Part shown: positions 45,173 through 54,819 of the stretch, one piece after another
Layout: the number at the start of each line of letters is the position of its first letter
How positions within the stretch are numbered: position 1 is the first letter of the stretch
NCBI RefSeq assembly: GCF_900102185.1
Contig: NZ_LT629690.1
Coordinates: 3,534,001 to 3,598,000, forward strand
Direction of reading: 5' to 3'
From: Terriglobus roseus
GTDB lineage: Bacteria > Acidobacteriota > Terriglobia > Terriglobales > Acidobacteriaceae
DNA: 64,000 bases
The notes under the pieces: generated by a model
The model's input: the letters and a program-made list of their open reading frames with translations, nothing else
Told to the model about the DNA's origin: nothing
The model's database searches: none
Position numbers and translations under genes: made by a program

Positions 45173-48100
45173 TACGCCATCTCCAGCTCAGGATTCGGGT
45201 TAGACACGCCAGCGGTGTAGCTGGTCCGCGGCCGGTAGTTGAGGTCGGCCAGAACCTGGTAGTCCCGCTCCTCAGCCTTGCGCTTCGCAACCCGGCTGCT
45301 CTTGTCGTTAATGTTGCCGAAGACGATGGCGTCGGTCGGGCAGGCCTGCTGGCATGCCGTAACGATTTCGCCGTCCTGGATTGCGCGACCTTCCTTGTCG
45401 GCTTCGATCTTCACGGCCTGGATACGCTGCACGCAATAGGTGCACTTCTCCATCACGCCGCGCGAACGAACGCTGACATCGGGGTTACGCATGAACTTGA
45501 GGCTCTCCGTATCGAAGTCCGAGTACAGGAGGAAGTTGAAGCGACGAACCTTGTATGGGCAGTTGTTCGAGCAGTAGCGCGTACCCACGCAACGGTTGTA
45601 GACCATGGTGTTCAGGCCTTCCGGCGAGTGCACCGTAGCGCCTACCGGGCAAACCTGTTCGCAACCGGCGTTTTCGCAGTGCTGGCACAGCATCGGCTGG
45701 AAGTGCGCCTTCGGAGCATGCAGATCGCCCTCGAAGTAGGTGTCGATGCGGATCCAGTCCATCTTTCGACCGATCTTCACCTGCTCGCGACCAACAACAG
45801 GGTTGTTGTTCTCGGCATAGCAGCTCACCACGCAGGCGTTGCAGCCAATGCAGGAGTTCAGATCGATCGACATGCCCCAGGCATTCTGCATCTTGCCGCT
45901 GGACTTGTCGGTCTTGTCGTACTTCCAGTCATCCGGGAAGAACGACTCATCCTTCGGCGGCGTCTCGTAGAGCAGGTTGCCCTCGTGTGCGTAGCCAGGA
46001 TTCTTCTGAGCTTCCGCCAGCGTGGCCGTGCGGATCACACCGCGCTCCATCGCTTCGTGGCCCGGCTCGGAGATCGCTGCGTTCGCATCCGTCGGATGCT
46101 GCAGGTCGCTCTGGGCAAGCTTGCCACGATGATCCAGATCATGAACCTGGGTCACGCAGAGGTCATACACGCCGTCGGTCTTCTTCGCCTTCAGGCCCGG
46201 CTGCGACCACTGCGAGTTGATCGAGCGCAGCTTGTTCGCATCGGAACCCACATACTGACCCACGCGGCCAAACCAGCGGCCACCACCAAGGTGAACCGTG
46301 ATCACGCCATCTGGATGTCCCGGCATCATCAGCACGGGGAAGTTCACCTTCTGGCCGTTGATTTCCAACTCAACCAGATCGCGCTCTTCCACCTTCAGGG
46401 CTTCCATGGTGTTCATGGACATCAGCGCGGCGTTATCCCACGCCATGCGCGTTACCTGCTTCGGAACTTCCTGCAGCCAGCCGTTGTTGGCAAAGCGACC
46501 GTCGTAAACCGAAGGATCAGCCTTGAAGGCGATTTCGTAAGCGCCAGCCGAAGCGGCCAGTCCAGAGATGTCCAGCGAGACAGCCTTGCCGGAAACACCC
46601 GACTTCGGCTCGAACGCCGTTCCCTCAACCCAACCGTCGTGCAGGGCCTTCTGCCATGCGGTAGCGTCGCCGCTCTTCGCGTAGGTCTTGAAGTTCTCCT
46701 GAATCACCTGGTACGAAGTCTTCTGCGGATTATCCAGAACAGCCTGCAGAACATCGTGCGATGTCTTGCCGCCATACAGCGGATCGATCATCGGCTGCAC
46801 GATCGAAATCGTACCGTCGTATGCGCGAGCATCCGACCAGCTCTCCAGGTAATGAGCCGCATTCACGTGCCAGTGAGCACGCTGACCGGTCTCATCCAGG
46901 TGCTGACCAAGGTGCGCAACAAACGGCACCTTCGAAACTGCATCGCCGAACTTAAGATCAGCCGGAGCACTGTAGATCGGGTTAACGCCGAGGATGACCA
47001 CCACGCGAGCCTGACCGGAGTTCATCGCGGCAACCATCGCCTTCAGATCATCCGCACCAACCGACGGCAGAGCCTGCACCGTTTCGGTGTAGACCACGGT
47101 GGAACCCACCGCGCCAAGCTGAGCATTCAGAGCGTGCGCCGCAGCCTGGATGGCCGGGTGGCTCTGCTCACCCGCGATAACCACCGCGCGGCTGCCAGCC
47201 TTCTTCAGGTCGGCCAGAACTGCAGCAAAGAACTTCTGCGCGTACTCGTCGCCCGCGAACGATCCACCATTCCCCAGCGCGCTCGCAAACTTGACGATGT
47301 CGCTCGGCTTCAGGCCCAGGCGATGCTCTGCCTTCGCGCCGGTCACGGTCGGCATGCTCTCTACCGTGTACAGGCGGTTCATTACCTTGCCCGACTCGTA
47401 GCGATGACGCTCTGCATACGCAGCCGACAGCGGCAGGAAGCCCGGGTACGCCGACGACGACAGGAAGTCCGCATCCAGCGAAAGAATGACGTCTGCATTC
47501 TCCAGCTTGTACTGCGCGTCGTAGTAGTCGCCCAGCACAGCCTTTGAAGCGATGCGTGCCGAATCATTGTTAACCGGCGACCACTGAACCAGCTTCGCGC
47601 TCGGATACTTTGCAGCAAGCTGCTTCCACTGCGCTGCCAGCGACGGCGAAACGATCGGCTCGGACAGGACATAGATGCCCTGACCACCGCTCATCTGCAC
47701 GGCCGAACGGAACGCATCAGAGAACGCACCGAAATCCGAGTTCAGCGTCATGCCGCCAACATGCTTCACAACATGCGCGGAACGGTCCGGATCATACAGA
47801 TCCAGCAACGAAGCCTGCGCGAACAGATCGCTGCGGCCCTTCGATACCGGATGCTCCGGGTTACCGTCGACCTTGATCGGACGGTATGCCTCGCTCTTCA
47901 CCAGGACCGGCAGTGCGCCTGTCGAGAAGGGGTAGGCAGTTGCAAAATAGTTAGGCTTGCCAAGGACCAGGTCCTCAGGAGCCTTCACATACGGGAAGAT
48001 CGGTTCGTCCGGCTGCTTGGTGCAACCCGTGGTTGCAGCCAGTGCCAGCGACGCGCCCATCACCTTCATGAAGCCGCGGCGGCTGATGCCGTCCGTCAGC

Positions 48101-48315
48101 TCCGAAGCCTGCTGCGGAAACTCTTCGTGCAGCATCTCGGTGAAGCCCGGCGCCTCGGCCAGTTCATCCATGCTCTGCCAGAAGCGCTTGCCACGCTTGC
48201 CGTCAAGCTTGGCGCGAACCTCCGCCAGCGTCATCTTGGCCGGAGCGATCGAAGTGATCACGGTTGCGCCGGTTGCGTTGTTCTCAGCCATACCATTTCC
48301 GTTCGGGTTGCTCAT
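45172..48315 (-). CDS. actB: Alternative complex III subunit ActB (molybdopterin-like plus Fe-S)
   Basis: 1047 residues from ATG at 48315, chosen because it forms ATGA with the actA stop. The Tat-type signal is SRRGFMKVMGASLALAATTGC near residue 83. A molybdopterin-oxidoreductase-like domain spans about residues 120-790. The C-terminal ferredoxin-like part holds cluster motifs CIGCNACVVSC, CQHCENAGCEQVCPVGAT, CVGTRYCSNNCPYKVRRFN and CTYCVQRI...CQQACPTDAI. In known ACIII the molybdenum site is empty and the Fe-S chain moves electrons from ActC to the haems. Confidence 0.96.
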
Positions 48316-49217
48316 CGGTGGCACACCTCGCAGCTCTGCAGCTCATTCGGTGTGCGGATGCGGTACTTGTCCGCCAGGTACGTTCCCAGCTCTCGCTGCG
48401 ACGTGAACTTGTGATAGCTGGACGGCAGGATCGCCATCGGAGGTACATCCGACATCGTCTCGCCAGCGCCATTCAGAGCGTGCGGCTGGAGCTTCACGCC
48501 ACCACCCGAATCCTGGCCATCCGAAGCGCCCTTCTGCAGGAACGCGAGCTGCGGATTGCCTTGGCCCGGATCCTTCGTCGTGCAGGTAACAGCCTGCGAC
48601 GTGGGAGCCAGCTTGCCCGTCTCAGCGCACCAAACCGGCTTGTCGCCAGAAGCGCCTGCCCAGGCCATGTTGTAGATCTCGCTCGTCGGGCGAAGGTTCT
48701 TCACCGGATCGCGATGGCAGTTCAAGCACCACTCCATCTGCAGCGAGTTCTCGGCATACATGATGGGCATTTCATCCACGCGGCCGTGGCAGCTTGCGCA
48801 GCCGATGCCCTTGTTCACGTGGATTTCGTGATTGAAGTACACGTAGTCCGGCAGATCATGCACGCGGATCCACGGAATCGATTCGCCTGTTGCCCAGCTC
48901 TTGCGAACCGGCTCCAGCATCTCGGCGTTCGTCCAGATCTCCGCATGGCAGTTCATGCAGGTCTTGGTCGGGGGGATGCCGGCATACATCGATTTCTCCA
49001 CCGACGTATGACAGTACTGGCACTGGAGACCAACGCCCTGTACGTGGTGGCGATGCGAAAACGGCACCGGCTGGTCAGCCCGCTGGCCTTGCCGGGTAAC
49101 CCACGGGGAGCGCTGCAACTGGTTCAGTGCCACGCCCAGTGCGACCACGATCAGACCGGTCAGCACAAGGGCTGCACGGGCCAGAGCGTTCGAACTGCGG
49201 TCAAAAACTTGCGCCAT
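48312..49217 (-). CDS. actA: Alternative complex III pentahaem cytochrome ActA
   Basis: 301 residues from ATG at 49217 (MAQVFDRSSNALARAAL); the frame continues to 49301 without good start evidence. One N-terminal helix (ALVLTGLIVVALGVALNQL) anchors the protein. Five CxxCH motifs are counted: CQYCH, CMNCH, CASCH, CLNCH and CEVCH. That is the pentahaem ActA of ACIII. It is the first gene of the operon and its final bases overlap actB by ATGA. Upstream the 550-nt gap should hold the operon promoter. Confidence 0.95.
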   Translation of the reverse strand: MAQVFDRSSNALARAALVLTGLIVVALGVALNQLQRSPWVTRQGQRADQPVPFSHRHHVQGVGLQCQYCHTSVEKSMYAGIPPTKTCMNCHAEIWTNAEMLEPVRKSWATGESIPWIRVHDLPDYVYFNHEIHVNKGIGCASCHGRVDEMPIMYAENSLQMEWCLNCHRDPVKNLRPTSEIYNMAWAGASGDKPVWCAETGKLAPTSQAVTCTTKDPGQGNPQLAFLQKGASDGQDSGGGVKLQPHALNGAGETMSDVPPMAILPSSYHKFTSQRELGTYLADKYRIRTPNELQSCEVCHR

Positions 49218-49770
49218 GTGAGTGCTTCCTGCTCTCTCTTGTCCATCCCGAAGGTCAGGCGGGGGGACTACCCTTCGAAAAGATTGAAACCTGCAAAACA
49301 CCCAGGGAAACCCTTAAAGGGCATTCCCCGTTCTAATCCGACTGCGACCTTTCGGCCGAGGTGGAGTCTAAGTGTGATTCCACCTAAAACTATAGCAGCG
49401 TAGAAACCGCTTGAACTGTACGTCGCATTACGCCGAAACGACTTTCTTTCATCGACTTCGATAATCGAACCAATGGTCCAACCACTGCGGCACTACATGT
49501 CGTGTCCCGATGCGTCGCTTCCGCACCAGACCACAATATCTACCCTCTCGCACAGGCATCCGGCTTGTAAATTCCGTCCAAATCGGTCCGCGTTCTTTTG
49601 TTCGATCTTCGCGCAACCACGCAAATCACTATCGCAGACCAAACATGAAAGCACTGTGACGACGGTCACGCAAGAGGGAAATCGTACAGGTACACGCGTC
49701 TTTTCATGCGTCCATAGGAACCACTCCACGCTCCTGTCCGTATCATCCTCACCAAGGAGTTTTCAAACAC
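49218..49770. promoter_or_regulatory. Divergent regulatory gap between actA and TIGR03435 gene
   Basis: No convincing gene lies here. On the minus strand a weak sigma70-like pair is TTCAAG (49410-49415) and TATAGT (49389-49394) with a 15-nt gap, about 170 nt before actA. On the plus side the Crp/Fnr-type dyad at 49655-49670 precedes the TIGR03435 gene. Short frames in this gap have no supporting ribosome sites. Confidence 0.35.
49655..49670. promoter_or_regulatory. Crp/Fnr-like operator candidate
   Basis: TGTGACGACGGTCACG fits TGTGA-N6-TCACA with one mismatch; inner arms GTGAC/GTCAC are perfect. It is about 100 nt upstream of the TIGR03435 gene and 440 nt from actA. Crp/Fnr-family binding is inference. 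Confidence 0.45.
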
Positions 49771-50616
49771 ATGCTCCGCTTCGCTCAGCGACTCTTCGTA
49801 CTCCTCGCCTGTGTCTCCACTCTCTCGGCCCTCGCGCAAACACCCATCACGGAAGAGCCGGATTACAAACCAACGCTCACCTTCGATGTCGCCACCATCC
49901 GCGTAGCTCCGCCGCCGGGAGCAAATTTCCGCGTCTCCGTCACCAGCCCACGCGACTCCAGCCGCTTCGACGCAACCAACCTCCCCGTCCGCACCCTGCT
50001 GCAGATCGCCTACGGCTACGACGCTCCCTTCGTCAACGCACCGGACTGGATTGCCAACACCTTCTACGACATCCACGCACGCTCCGACGAAGCTGCCGAC
50101 GCACGCCTCGCCAAACTCCCCGTGAATGAAGTGCGCCTGGAAAAGCGAAATGCCATCCGCCTGCTCCTGGCAGACCGCATGGCCCTGAAGACACACATGG
50201 AAACGCGCAGCAGCGCCATCTTCCATCTCGTCGTCGCCAAAGGCGGCCTCAAGATGTCTCCCATACCGACACCAGCGCCCTCAGCCGACGGTGAAAAGCC
50301 CCGCATCCCGCCCGTTGATACGCAGGCGCATCCCTCACGTCACGGATTGGAATTCGTAGGCACCAACGCCAACATGCAAGCCATCACCAGCGTGCTCAGC
50401 ACCATGATGGAAGCGCCTGTCATGGATAAAACCGGCCTCGCAGGCTATTACAACTACACCCTGCAGATCAGCCGCCCCTGGTCCGCAACCGACCCCGACA
50501 CCTTCCCGGACATCCTCACCGCCGTACAGGAACAACTCGGCCTCAAACTCGAATCCGTACGCGAACCCGTACCCAACCTAGTCTTCGACAACATCACCAA
50601 ACCCACCGAAAACTAA
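49771..50616 (+). CDS. TIGR03435-family secreted protein (copy 2)
   Basis: 281 residues; AAGGAG is about 12 bases upstream, and the signal peptide is LFVLLACVSTLSALAQ. The pattern matches copy 1: TFDVATIRVAPPPGANFRVSV, FDATNLPVRTLLQIAYGYDAPFVNAPDWIANTFYDIHA, NAIRLLLADRMALKTHMETRSSAIFHLVVAKGGLKM, VMDKTGLAGYYNYTLQI and the end LGLKLESVREPVPNLVFDNITKPTEN. Function is unknown in this expanded acidobacterial family. It is divergent from the ACIII operon and may be under a Crp/Fnr-type site. Confidence 0.88.
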   Translation: MLRFAQRLFVLLACVSTLSALAQTPITEEPDYKPTLTFDVATIRVAPPPGANFRVSVTSPRDSSRFDATNLPVRTLLQIAYGYDAPFVNAPDWIANTFYDIHARSDEAADARLAKLPVNEVRLEKRNAIRLLLADRMALKTHMETRSSAIFHLVVAKGGLKMSPIPTPAPSADGEKPRIPPVDTQAHPSRHGLEFVGTNANMQAITSVLSTMMEAPVMDKTGLAGYYNYTLQISRPWSATDPDTFPDILTAVQEQLGLKLESVREPVPNLVFDNITKPTEN

Positions 50617-50670
50617 GCACAAAATCAGCAGGTCCAGAAAGCAAAGCTGAAGGACCTGCTGATTTTGTGC
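50617..50670 (+). terminator. 19-bp perfect hairpin after TIGR03435 gene
   Basis: GCACAAAATCAGCAGGTCC (50617-50635) pairs completely with GGACCTGCTGATTTTGTGC (50652-50670). It starts directly after the stop codon. The inner AAAA/TTTT and the CTCAAG tail are not a standard T run. Confidence 0.7.
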
Positions 50671-50716
50671 TCAAGTGCCAAATGTTTAGTGAATGCACGA
50701 GGTACCGGCGAACCAA

Positions 50717-50873
50717 GCGCCAAAGGCGCGACCAGATATTAGCCTAGGCCGAAGGCCTAGGTAGGTCCGCCTCGTAAAACCCAAGGGCCAAAGGCCCGCT
50801 CTATCCTGCCTGCCACAAATCTGCCATCGCACGAAGTGCGACCACGCGTAGCGTCGAGAACGGTACGAAGTAC
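50717..50873. repeat. Cluster of six short hairpins with 3-nt loops
   Basis: Consecutive inverted repeats, each with a triplet loop: GCGCC-AAA-GGCGC (50717-50729), CCTAGGCC-GAA-GGCCTAGG (50743-50761), GGGCC-AAA-GGCCC (50785-50797), TCGCAC-GAA-GTGCGA (50827-50841), ACGC-GTA-GCGT (50844-50854) and GTAC-GAA-GTAC (50863-50873). The cluster ends against the stop codon of the minus-strand gene. Stems differ in sequence, but the loops are nearly always AAA or GAA. Confidence 0.75.
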
Positions 50874-51578
50874 TCAGAACTTCACGTCCGTAACCTTGCC
50901 ATCCTCAAACACCACCTGCATCCCGCGATAACTCCACTGGGCCTTCGAACCAAAGCTCACCTTTTTATCCGGAGCGCCCACTGCCTTCAACACATCCGCC
51001 TCGGTCATACCCGGTGCAATGGATGCATCCTGCGTCGCAACAGGCCCCGGCGCAGCTACGGCAGCCGGTGCCTGTGAAGCAGAAGCCGCACCACGACGTC
51101 CCATTAGCTTGGCAGAGTTTTCCTTCGTCCAGTGCTCGATACTCGAAGCCATATTGCTCGCAGCCAACCTCCACGAGAGAGACGACTCCGACTGCATCGG
51201 AATCTCCGAATTCCCCACCAGCAGCGTCACATGCAGTTCATTGATCGTCTGAACAGTCGGAACGGTCGTTTTCGTTGTGGACTTTCCATCGTCGCTCTTA
51301 TTCGAATAGGTGTTCACTGCAGACGTCTCTTTACGGACGTTGCGAGAATCCACGCGAGCCACGACATCGGCATCGGCTGCAGAATCGACGACTGTCAAAC
51401 TCTGCGACTTACCGAGTAACGCCTTCCGCAAATCCAACGCGGAATCACTCGCTCCATTCGCAGCAAAATCACCGCTACCCGCCTGCACATAAACGCGAAT
51501 CAAAGTCTGCGACCACGCAACCGGAGCAATCAAACCAATAGCGAACAACAAGGCGAAAGAAAGCCGACGAAAGCTCAT
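50874..51578 (-). CDS. Secreted protein with BamE/SmpA-like C-terminal domain
   Basis: 234 residues from ATG at 51578 (MSFRRLSFALLFAIGLIAPVAWSQ, signal peptide). The N-terminal half LIRVYVQAGSGDFAANGASDSALDLRKALLGKSQSLTVVDSAADADVVARVDSRNV resembles periplasmic domains that bind partner proteins but is not assigned. The last 50 residues, IAPGMTEADVLKAVGAPDKKVSFGSKAQWSYRGMQVVFEDGKVTDVKF, have the GMxxxDVxxxxGxP pattern of BamE/SmpA-type folds. In between is an Ala-rich linker. Outer-membrane assembly is possible but not shown. Confidence 0.7.
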   Translation of the reverse strand: MSFRRLSFALLFAIGLIAPVAWSQTLIRVYVQAGSGDFAANGASDSALDLRKALLGKSQSLTVVDSAADADVVARVDSRNVRKETSAVNTYSNKSDDGKSTTKTTVPTVQTINELHVTLLVGNSEIPMQSESSLSWRLAASNMASSIEHWTKENSAKLMGRRGAASASQAPAAVAAPGPVATQDASIAPGMTEADVLKAVGAPDKKVSFGSKAQWSYRGMQVVFEDGKVTDVKF

Positions 51579-51680
51579 AGATCTCGTTTCCTTCAAAGCG
51601 ATTTCAGAAAAGGGGATGCAAAACAAAATGCAGACCCATCCTACTCGACTTCAAAGAACTGAAATCCCCAACAAACCAAA

Positions 51681-51940
51681 ATCCTGTCAAGCCCCTCATC
51701 CGCACAACCCCAACAAACCAAAAGAAATAGAGTTGGCATGGTATTTCCTCGAACTCTCTAAAATAGAAATAGGCAATCAAGCCCGTCGTGTGACCAACTC
51801 GGGAGCGCTGCCAGTAACTCCTTTAGAAAGACGATTTTGCCCCTAACCCCAATGGGCAGACGATTTTACGGCCACCAGCGCCGTAAACCCAATCAATAGA
51901 CGATTTTAGGAAAACAGGGGGAGGGGGGTACCTCCCGATG
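51681..51940 (+). repeat. Dispersed intergenic repeat, copy B
   Basis: Homologous to copy A at 8675-8930. It opens with ATCCTGTCAAGCCCC, then TTGGCA (51733-51738), a 20-nt gap and TAAAAT (51759-51764). Three 25-nt units follow at 51814-51838, 51843-51867 and 51883-51907. It ends in GGGGGAGGGGGGTACCTCCC. Spacings between units (4 and 15 nt) equal those in copy A, although the flanking sequence is diverged. The copy lies in the gap before tRNA-Arg, oriented toward it. Confidence 0.8.
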
Positions 51941-51993
51941 CAAACCGAAAAAGTTCGCATCTCGTTCAGCGCACGATATGCTGAAAACCGGAA

Positions 51994-52070
51994 GAACCAG
52001 TAGCTCAGCTGGATAGAGCATCTGCCTTCTAAGCAGAGGGTCGCAGGTTCGAGTCCTGCCTGGTTCACCA
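51994..52070 (+). tRNA. tRNA-Arg (anticodon TCT)
   Basis: 77 nt. Acceptor GAACCAG pairs with CTGGTTC, the D arm contains AGCTCAGCTGGATAGAGC, the anticodon stem TCTGC/GCAGA carries loop CTTCTAA (anticodon TCT), and the T arm is GCAGG-TTCGAGT-CCTGC. The CCA end is encoded (52068-52070). It reads AGA, and possibly AGG by wobble. Confidence 0.97.
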
Positions 52071-52086
52071 CAGATTGCGTACAAGG

Positions 52087-52114
52087 AAGGGATCGCCAGA
52101 AGCGATCCCTTTTC
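52087..52114 (+). terminator. Terminator between tRNA-Arg and secreted-protein gene
   Basis: AAGGGATCGC (52087-52096), CAGAA, GCGATCCCTT (52102-52111), then TTTCC. It ends the tRNA transcript and, read from the other side, may end the minus-strand gene that stops at 52117. Confidence 0.85.
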
Positions 52115-52116
52115 CT

Positions 52117-52527
52117 TTACCTCTGCGGCTGTGGCTGAGGCTGATTTGTCGGTGGAGTTGTGGGTGCGGGCGGCGGTCCAGAGGTGGTCGGAACCGGAGG
52201 CTCCGGACTGGAATTCGGGTCGACGGGATCGGTTCCCGGCTTTGCTGTGGACGGCACATCCGGCGTCTGCATACTGCTGTCGCTGCGCGGAGTGCTATTC
52301 GGTGTTGTTGTTCCGGAACTATTGGTGCTGTTGGGTGTGGCCGTTCCAGAACTCTTTCCGGTCTGCTTCGGTTGCGGAGCCGTCGTCGAACTGCCCGTAC
52401 CAGACGCGGTCGATCCAGCGTTGGTGGAGCCCGAAGTACTCGAGCCGGAACTCTGCGCATGCATGGCAACGGGCGCCATCAGCGCCACCGCCATAAGGGG
52501 AAGTGCAAGTCTGCCAGAGAAGCTCAT
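52117..52527 (-). CDS. Secreted Ser/Thr/Pro-rich low-complexity protein
   Basis: 136 residues from ATG at 52527, with GGAGG nine bases upstream. Signal peptide LALPLMAVALMAPVAMHAQ. The mature part is almost entirely Ser, Thr, Gly, Pro, Asn and Gln (for example STSGSTNAGSTASGTGSSTT and PEPPVPTTSGPPPAPTTPP). No folded domain is seen; it may be a cell-surface or matrix protein. It lies downstream of the MFS gene, possibly as a separate transcription unit. Confidence 0.7.
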   Translation of the reverse strand: MSFSGRLALPLMAVALMAPVAMHAQSSGSSTSGSTNAGSTASGTGSSTTAPQPKQTGKSSGTATPNSTNSSGTTTPNSTPRSDSSMQTPDVPSTAKPGTDPVDPNSSPEPPVPTTSGPPPAPTTPPTNQPQPQPQR

Positions 52528-52590
52528 CGTGATGCCCTCCTGTCCAGACGGGTAAGAGGCCATCCGGCGCGCAGGAGATGCCGCGTGGCG

Positions 52591-53865
52591 TTATTCGGCG
52601 ACTGTGTAAGGCGCAGTCTCTGAGCTGGCCACAATCGGTTTCCCCGTAACGTGTCGCAGAACCGCCAGTGCAATCACCACAAACTCCAGCGTGGTGATGC
52701 CAGCAGCGCCAAAGTGCTGCCACAGCACCGGCGAGAAGGCCGACGCGATGGAACCACCGATGAAGTACGCGGTCATGTAGATGGTGTTCAGCCGCGCTCT
52801 TGCCTCGGGTCGCAGGGCGAAGTTGCGGGCCTGATTGCCAATCTGCATGCCCTGCATGCCAACATCCATCCAGATGACGGCAAAGCCCAGCGACAGCAGG
52901 TAGAGGATCACATGCAGATGTCCCGCAGCCTGCGCACGGACGGCGTAACGCTCCACCAGGTACATGCTCAGGTAGGCCGCAGCCATCAGCGCCACGCCAA
53001 TGGACAGCACATGCCGCGGCCCCTTGCGGTCCGCCATCCGGCCCCACACGGTAGCCCCCAACGCCCCTGCTGTAGCCACCAACCCAAAGCTCCCGGTCAC
53101 AGCCGCGCCCAATCCATGCGATTCCATGACGAACGCAAACGTGTTCCAGAAGGCCGAAAATGCGCCAAAGCAAAGCGCGCCCATCCAGCAACTCTCACGG
53201 AGCAACGGCTCCTCACGCAGCAGCTCCCATAGCGACCGCATCGCCTGCGGATAGGTCAAGGTGCTCTTCGGTGGCAGCTCCGGCATCATGCGGCCAACCA
53301 GCGGTACCAGCGCCGCCGACACCAGCGCAGCCACGGCAAACACCACGCGCCAGCTTGCCACACGGTGTGTCAGGTGCGCCGCGCCCTCAGACAGCCAACC
53401 AGCAAAGGTACGACCCAGCAGAACACCACTCAGCAAGCCGGTCATCACCGCGCCAATCGCCTTGCCACGCTCCTCAGGAGCGGCGAGATCCGGCGCAATC
53501 GGTAGAACCAGATGCGTCACGCAGGCCATGAAGCCTGATGTGGCGCTCAACAGCAGTAGCAACGGCAATGACGGCGCGCAGGCCTGCAACAGCAGAGCCA
53601 CCGCAACCAGGCCGAACATGCGCTGGATCATCCCGCGACGCTCGCGGATGTCGCCCAGCGGCGTCACCGTGAGCATGCCAATGGCATACCCCACCTGCGT
53701 AGCCACGCCCACCTGCCCCGCCGCCGCAGCATCGGCACCAAACGTAGCGCCCATTTCAGGCAACAGAGGTTGGCAGAGGTAGATAGTTGACACACCCACG
53801 CCGCAGCAGAGGCCGAGGAAGCCAAGGTGCGCTTTGGGGTGGGTGGAGGGAGCGTCGTGCTGCAT
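52591..53865 (-). CDS. Major facilitator superfamily transporter
   Basis: 424 residues with about 12 hydrophobic helices. MFS signs: an early GVGVSTIYLCQPLLPEMGATFGADAAAAG, the loop motif GDIRERRGMIQRM between helices 2 and 3, and a repeat of it in GRMADRKGPRHVL in the second half. The sequence is most like the YnfM/arabinose-efflux type, but the substrate is unknown. It lies 42 nt after murQ and could export or import wall-derived sugars, an inference from position only. Confidence 0.87.
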   Translation of the reverse strand: MQHDAPSTHPKAHLGFLGLCCGVGVSTIYLCQPLLPEMGATFGADAAAAGQVGVATQVGYAIGMLTVTPLGDIRERRGMIQRMFGLVAVALLLQACAPSLPLLLLLSATSGFMACVTHLVLPIAPDLAAPEERGKAIGAVMTGLLSGVLLGRTFAGWLSEGAAHLTHRVASWRVVFAVAALVSAALVPLVGRMMPELPPKSTLTYPQAMRSLWELLREEPLLRESCWMGALCFGAFSAFWNTFAFVMESHGLGAAVTGSFGLVATAGALGATVWGRMADRKGPRHVLSIGVALMAAAYLSMYLVERYAVRAQAAGHLHVILYLLSLGFAVIWMDVGMQGMQIGNQARNFALRPEARARLNTIYMTAYFIGGSIASAFSPVLWQHFGAAGITTLEFVVIALAVLRHVTGKPIVASSETAPYTVAE

Positions 53866-53907
53866 CCCTCCAGTTTACTGGAGTTTTAGAGGTTTCTGGC
53901 GATTTGA

Positions 53908-54804
53908 CTACTGCAGGGCCCGGCGAATGCTCTGTCCGGAAGCCTCAAGAGCTGCTTCAGCGGCTGCGCGAGCGATGCCGCGCTTCTGCATCACGATGGC
54001 CACGCGCACACTTCCCGCCTGCTGCAGCAACGTCGCCGCCTGCTCCTGAGGAATGCCGGTCGCTGCGGAGATGATGCGTTCTGCGCGATCCACCAGCTTG
54101 ATGTTGGTGGTCTGCACATTCGTCATCAGGTTGCCGTAGACGTAGCCCAGCTTGATCATCAGGCCGGTAGAGAGCATGTTCAGCACCAGCTTGGTCGCTG
54201 TGCCCGCCTTCATACGTGTGGAACCAGTCACCACTTCTGCCCCGGTCGCGGGCGAGATGGCGATGTCCGCCGCCTGCTCAACAGGCGATCCCGGCACGCA
54301 TGACAGACCAATCGTCAGGCAGCCATGATTACGCGCCGTCTCCATGGCACCCAACACATACGGAGTACGACCACTCGCAGCAATGCCCACCAACACATCC
54401 AGCCCTGGAGACTGGTTGAACCCGTTCAGCAGCAGGTCGGCACTACCCTGCTCGCGGCTGTCTTCAGCACCCTCCTGGCTAACGCGCAGTGCAGGCTCAC
54501 CACCTGCAATGATCCCCACCACCATGTCACGCGGCACACCATACGTCGGAGGACACTCGCTGGCATCCAGCACTCCCAACCGCCCACTGGTGCCGGCCCC
54601 CATATAAAAAAGACGGCCGCCTTCGGAAACACGCTTGTAGATCGCGTCGACTGCTTTTGCAATCTGCGGCAACACTTCGTTGACGCGTTGAATCACAGTC
54701 GCGTCTTCGTGATTCATGATGGCAAGCATCTCTTCGGTTGAGACGATGTCGATGTTTTCCGACGCGGGATTGCGCGATTCGGTAAGTAGGTTACCTAACT
54801 TCAT
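53908..54804 (-). CDS. murQ: N-acetylmuramic acid 6-phosphate etherase
   Basis: 298 residues, normal length. Conserved segments: LLTESRNPASENIDIVSTEEMLAIMNHEDATV, GRLFYMGAGTSGRLGVLDASECPPTYG, VVGIIAGGEPAL...EGAEDS, DVLVGIAASGRTPYVLGAMETAR and TGSTRMKAGTATKLVLNMLSTG. MurQ cleaves the D-lactyl ether of MurNAc-6-phosphate to give GlcNAc-6-phosphate during cell-wall recycling. It lies 15 nt after the TPR protein gene and 42 nt before the MFS gene, so an operon is likely. Confidence 0.97.
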   Translation of the reverse strand: MKLGNLLTESRNPASENIDIVSTEEMLAIMNHEDATVIQRVNEVLPQIAKAVDAIYKRVSEGGRLFYMGAGTSGRLGVLDASECPPTYGVPRDMVVGIIAGGEPALRVSQEGAEDSREQGSADLLLNGFNQSPGLDVLVGIAASGRTPYVLGAMETARNHGCLTIGLSCVPGSPVEQAADIAISPATGAEVVTGSTRMKAGTATKLVLNMLSTGLMIKLGYVYGNLMTNVQTTNIKLVDRAERIISAATGIPQEQAATLLQQAGSVRVAIVMQKRGIARAAAEAALEASGQSIRRALQ

Positions 54805-54819
54805 CTCTCTGCCTCTGGA

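Noticed and set aside
51893-52084. Small frame with GRTRTCDPLLRRQML-like product
   Set aside because: It lies over the minus strand of tRNA-Arg; this peptide type is a well-known artefact of translating tRNA genes.
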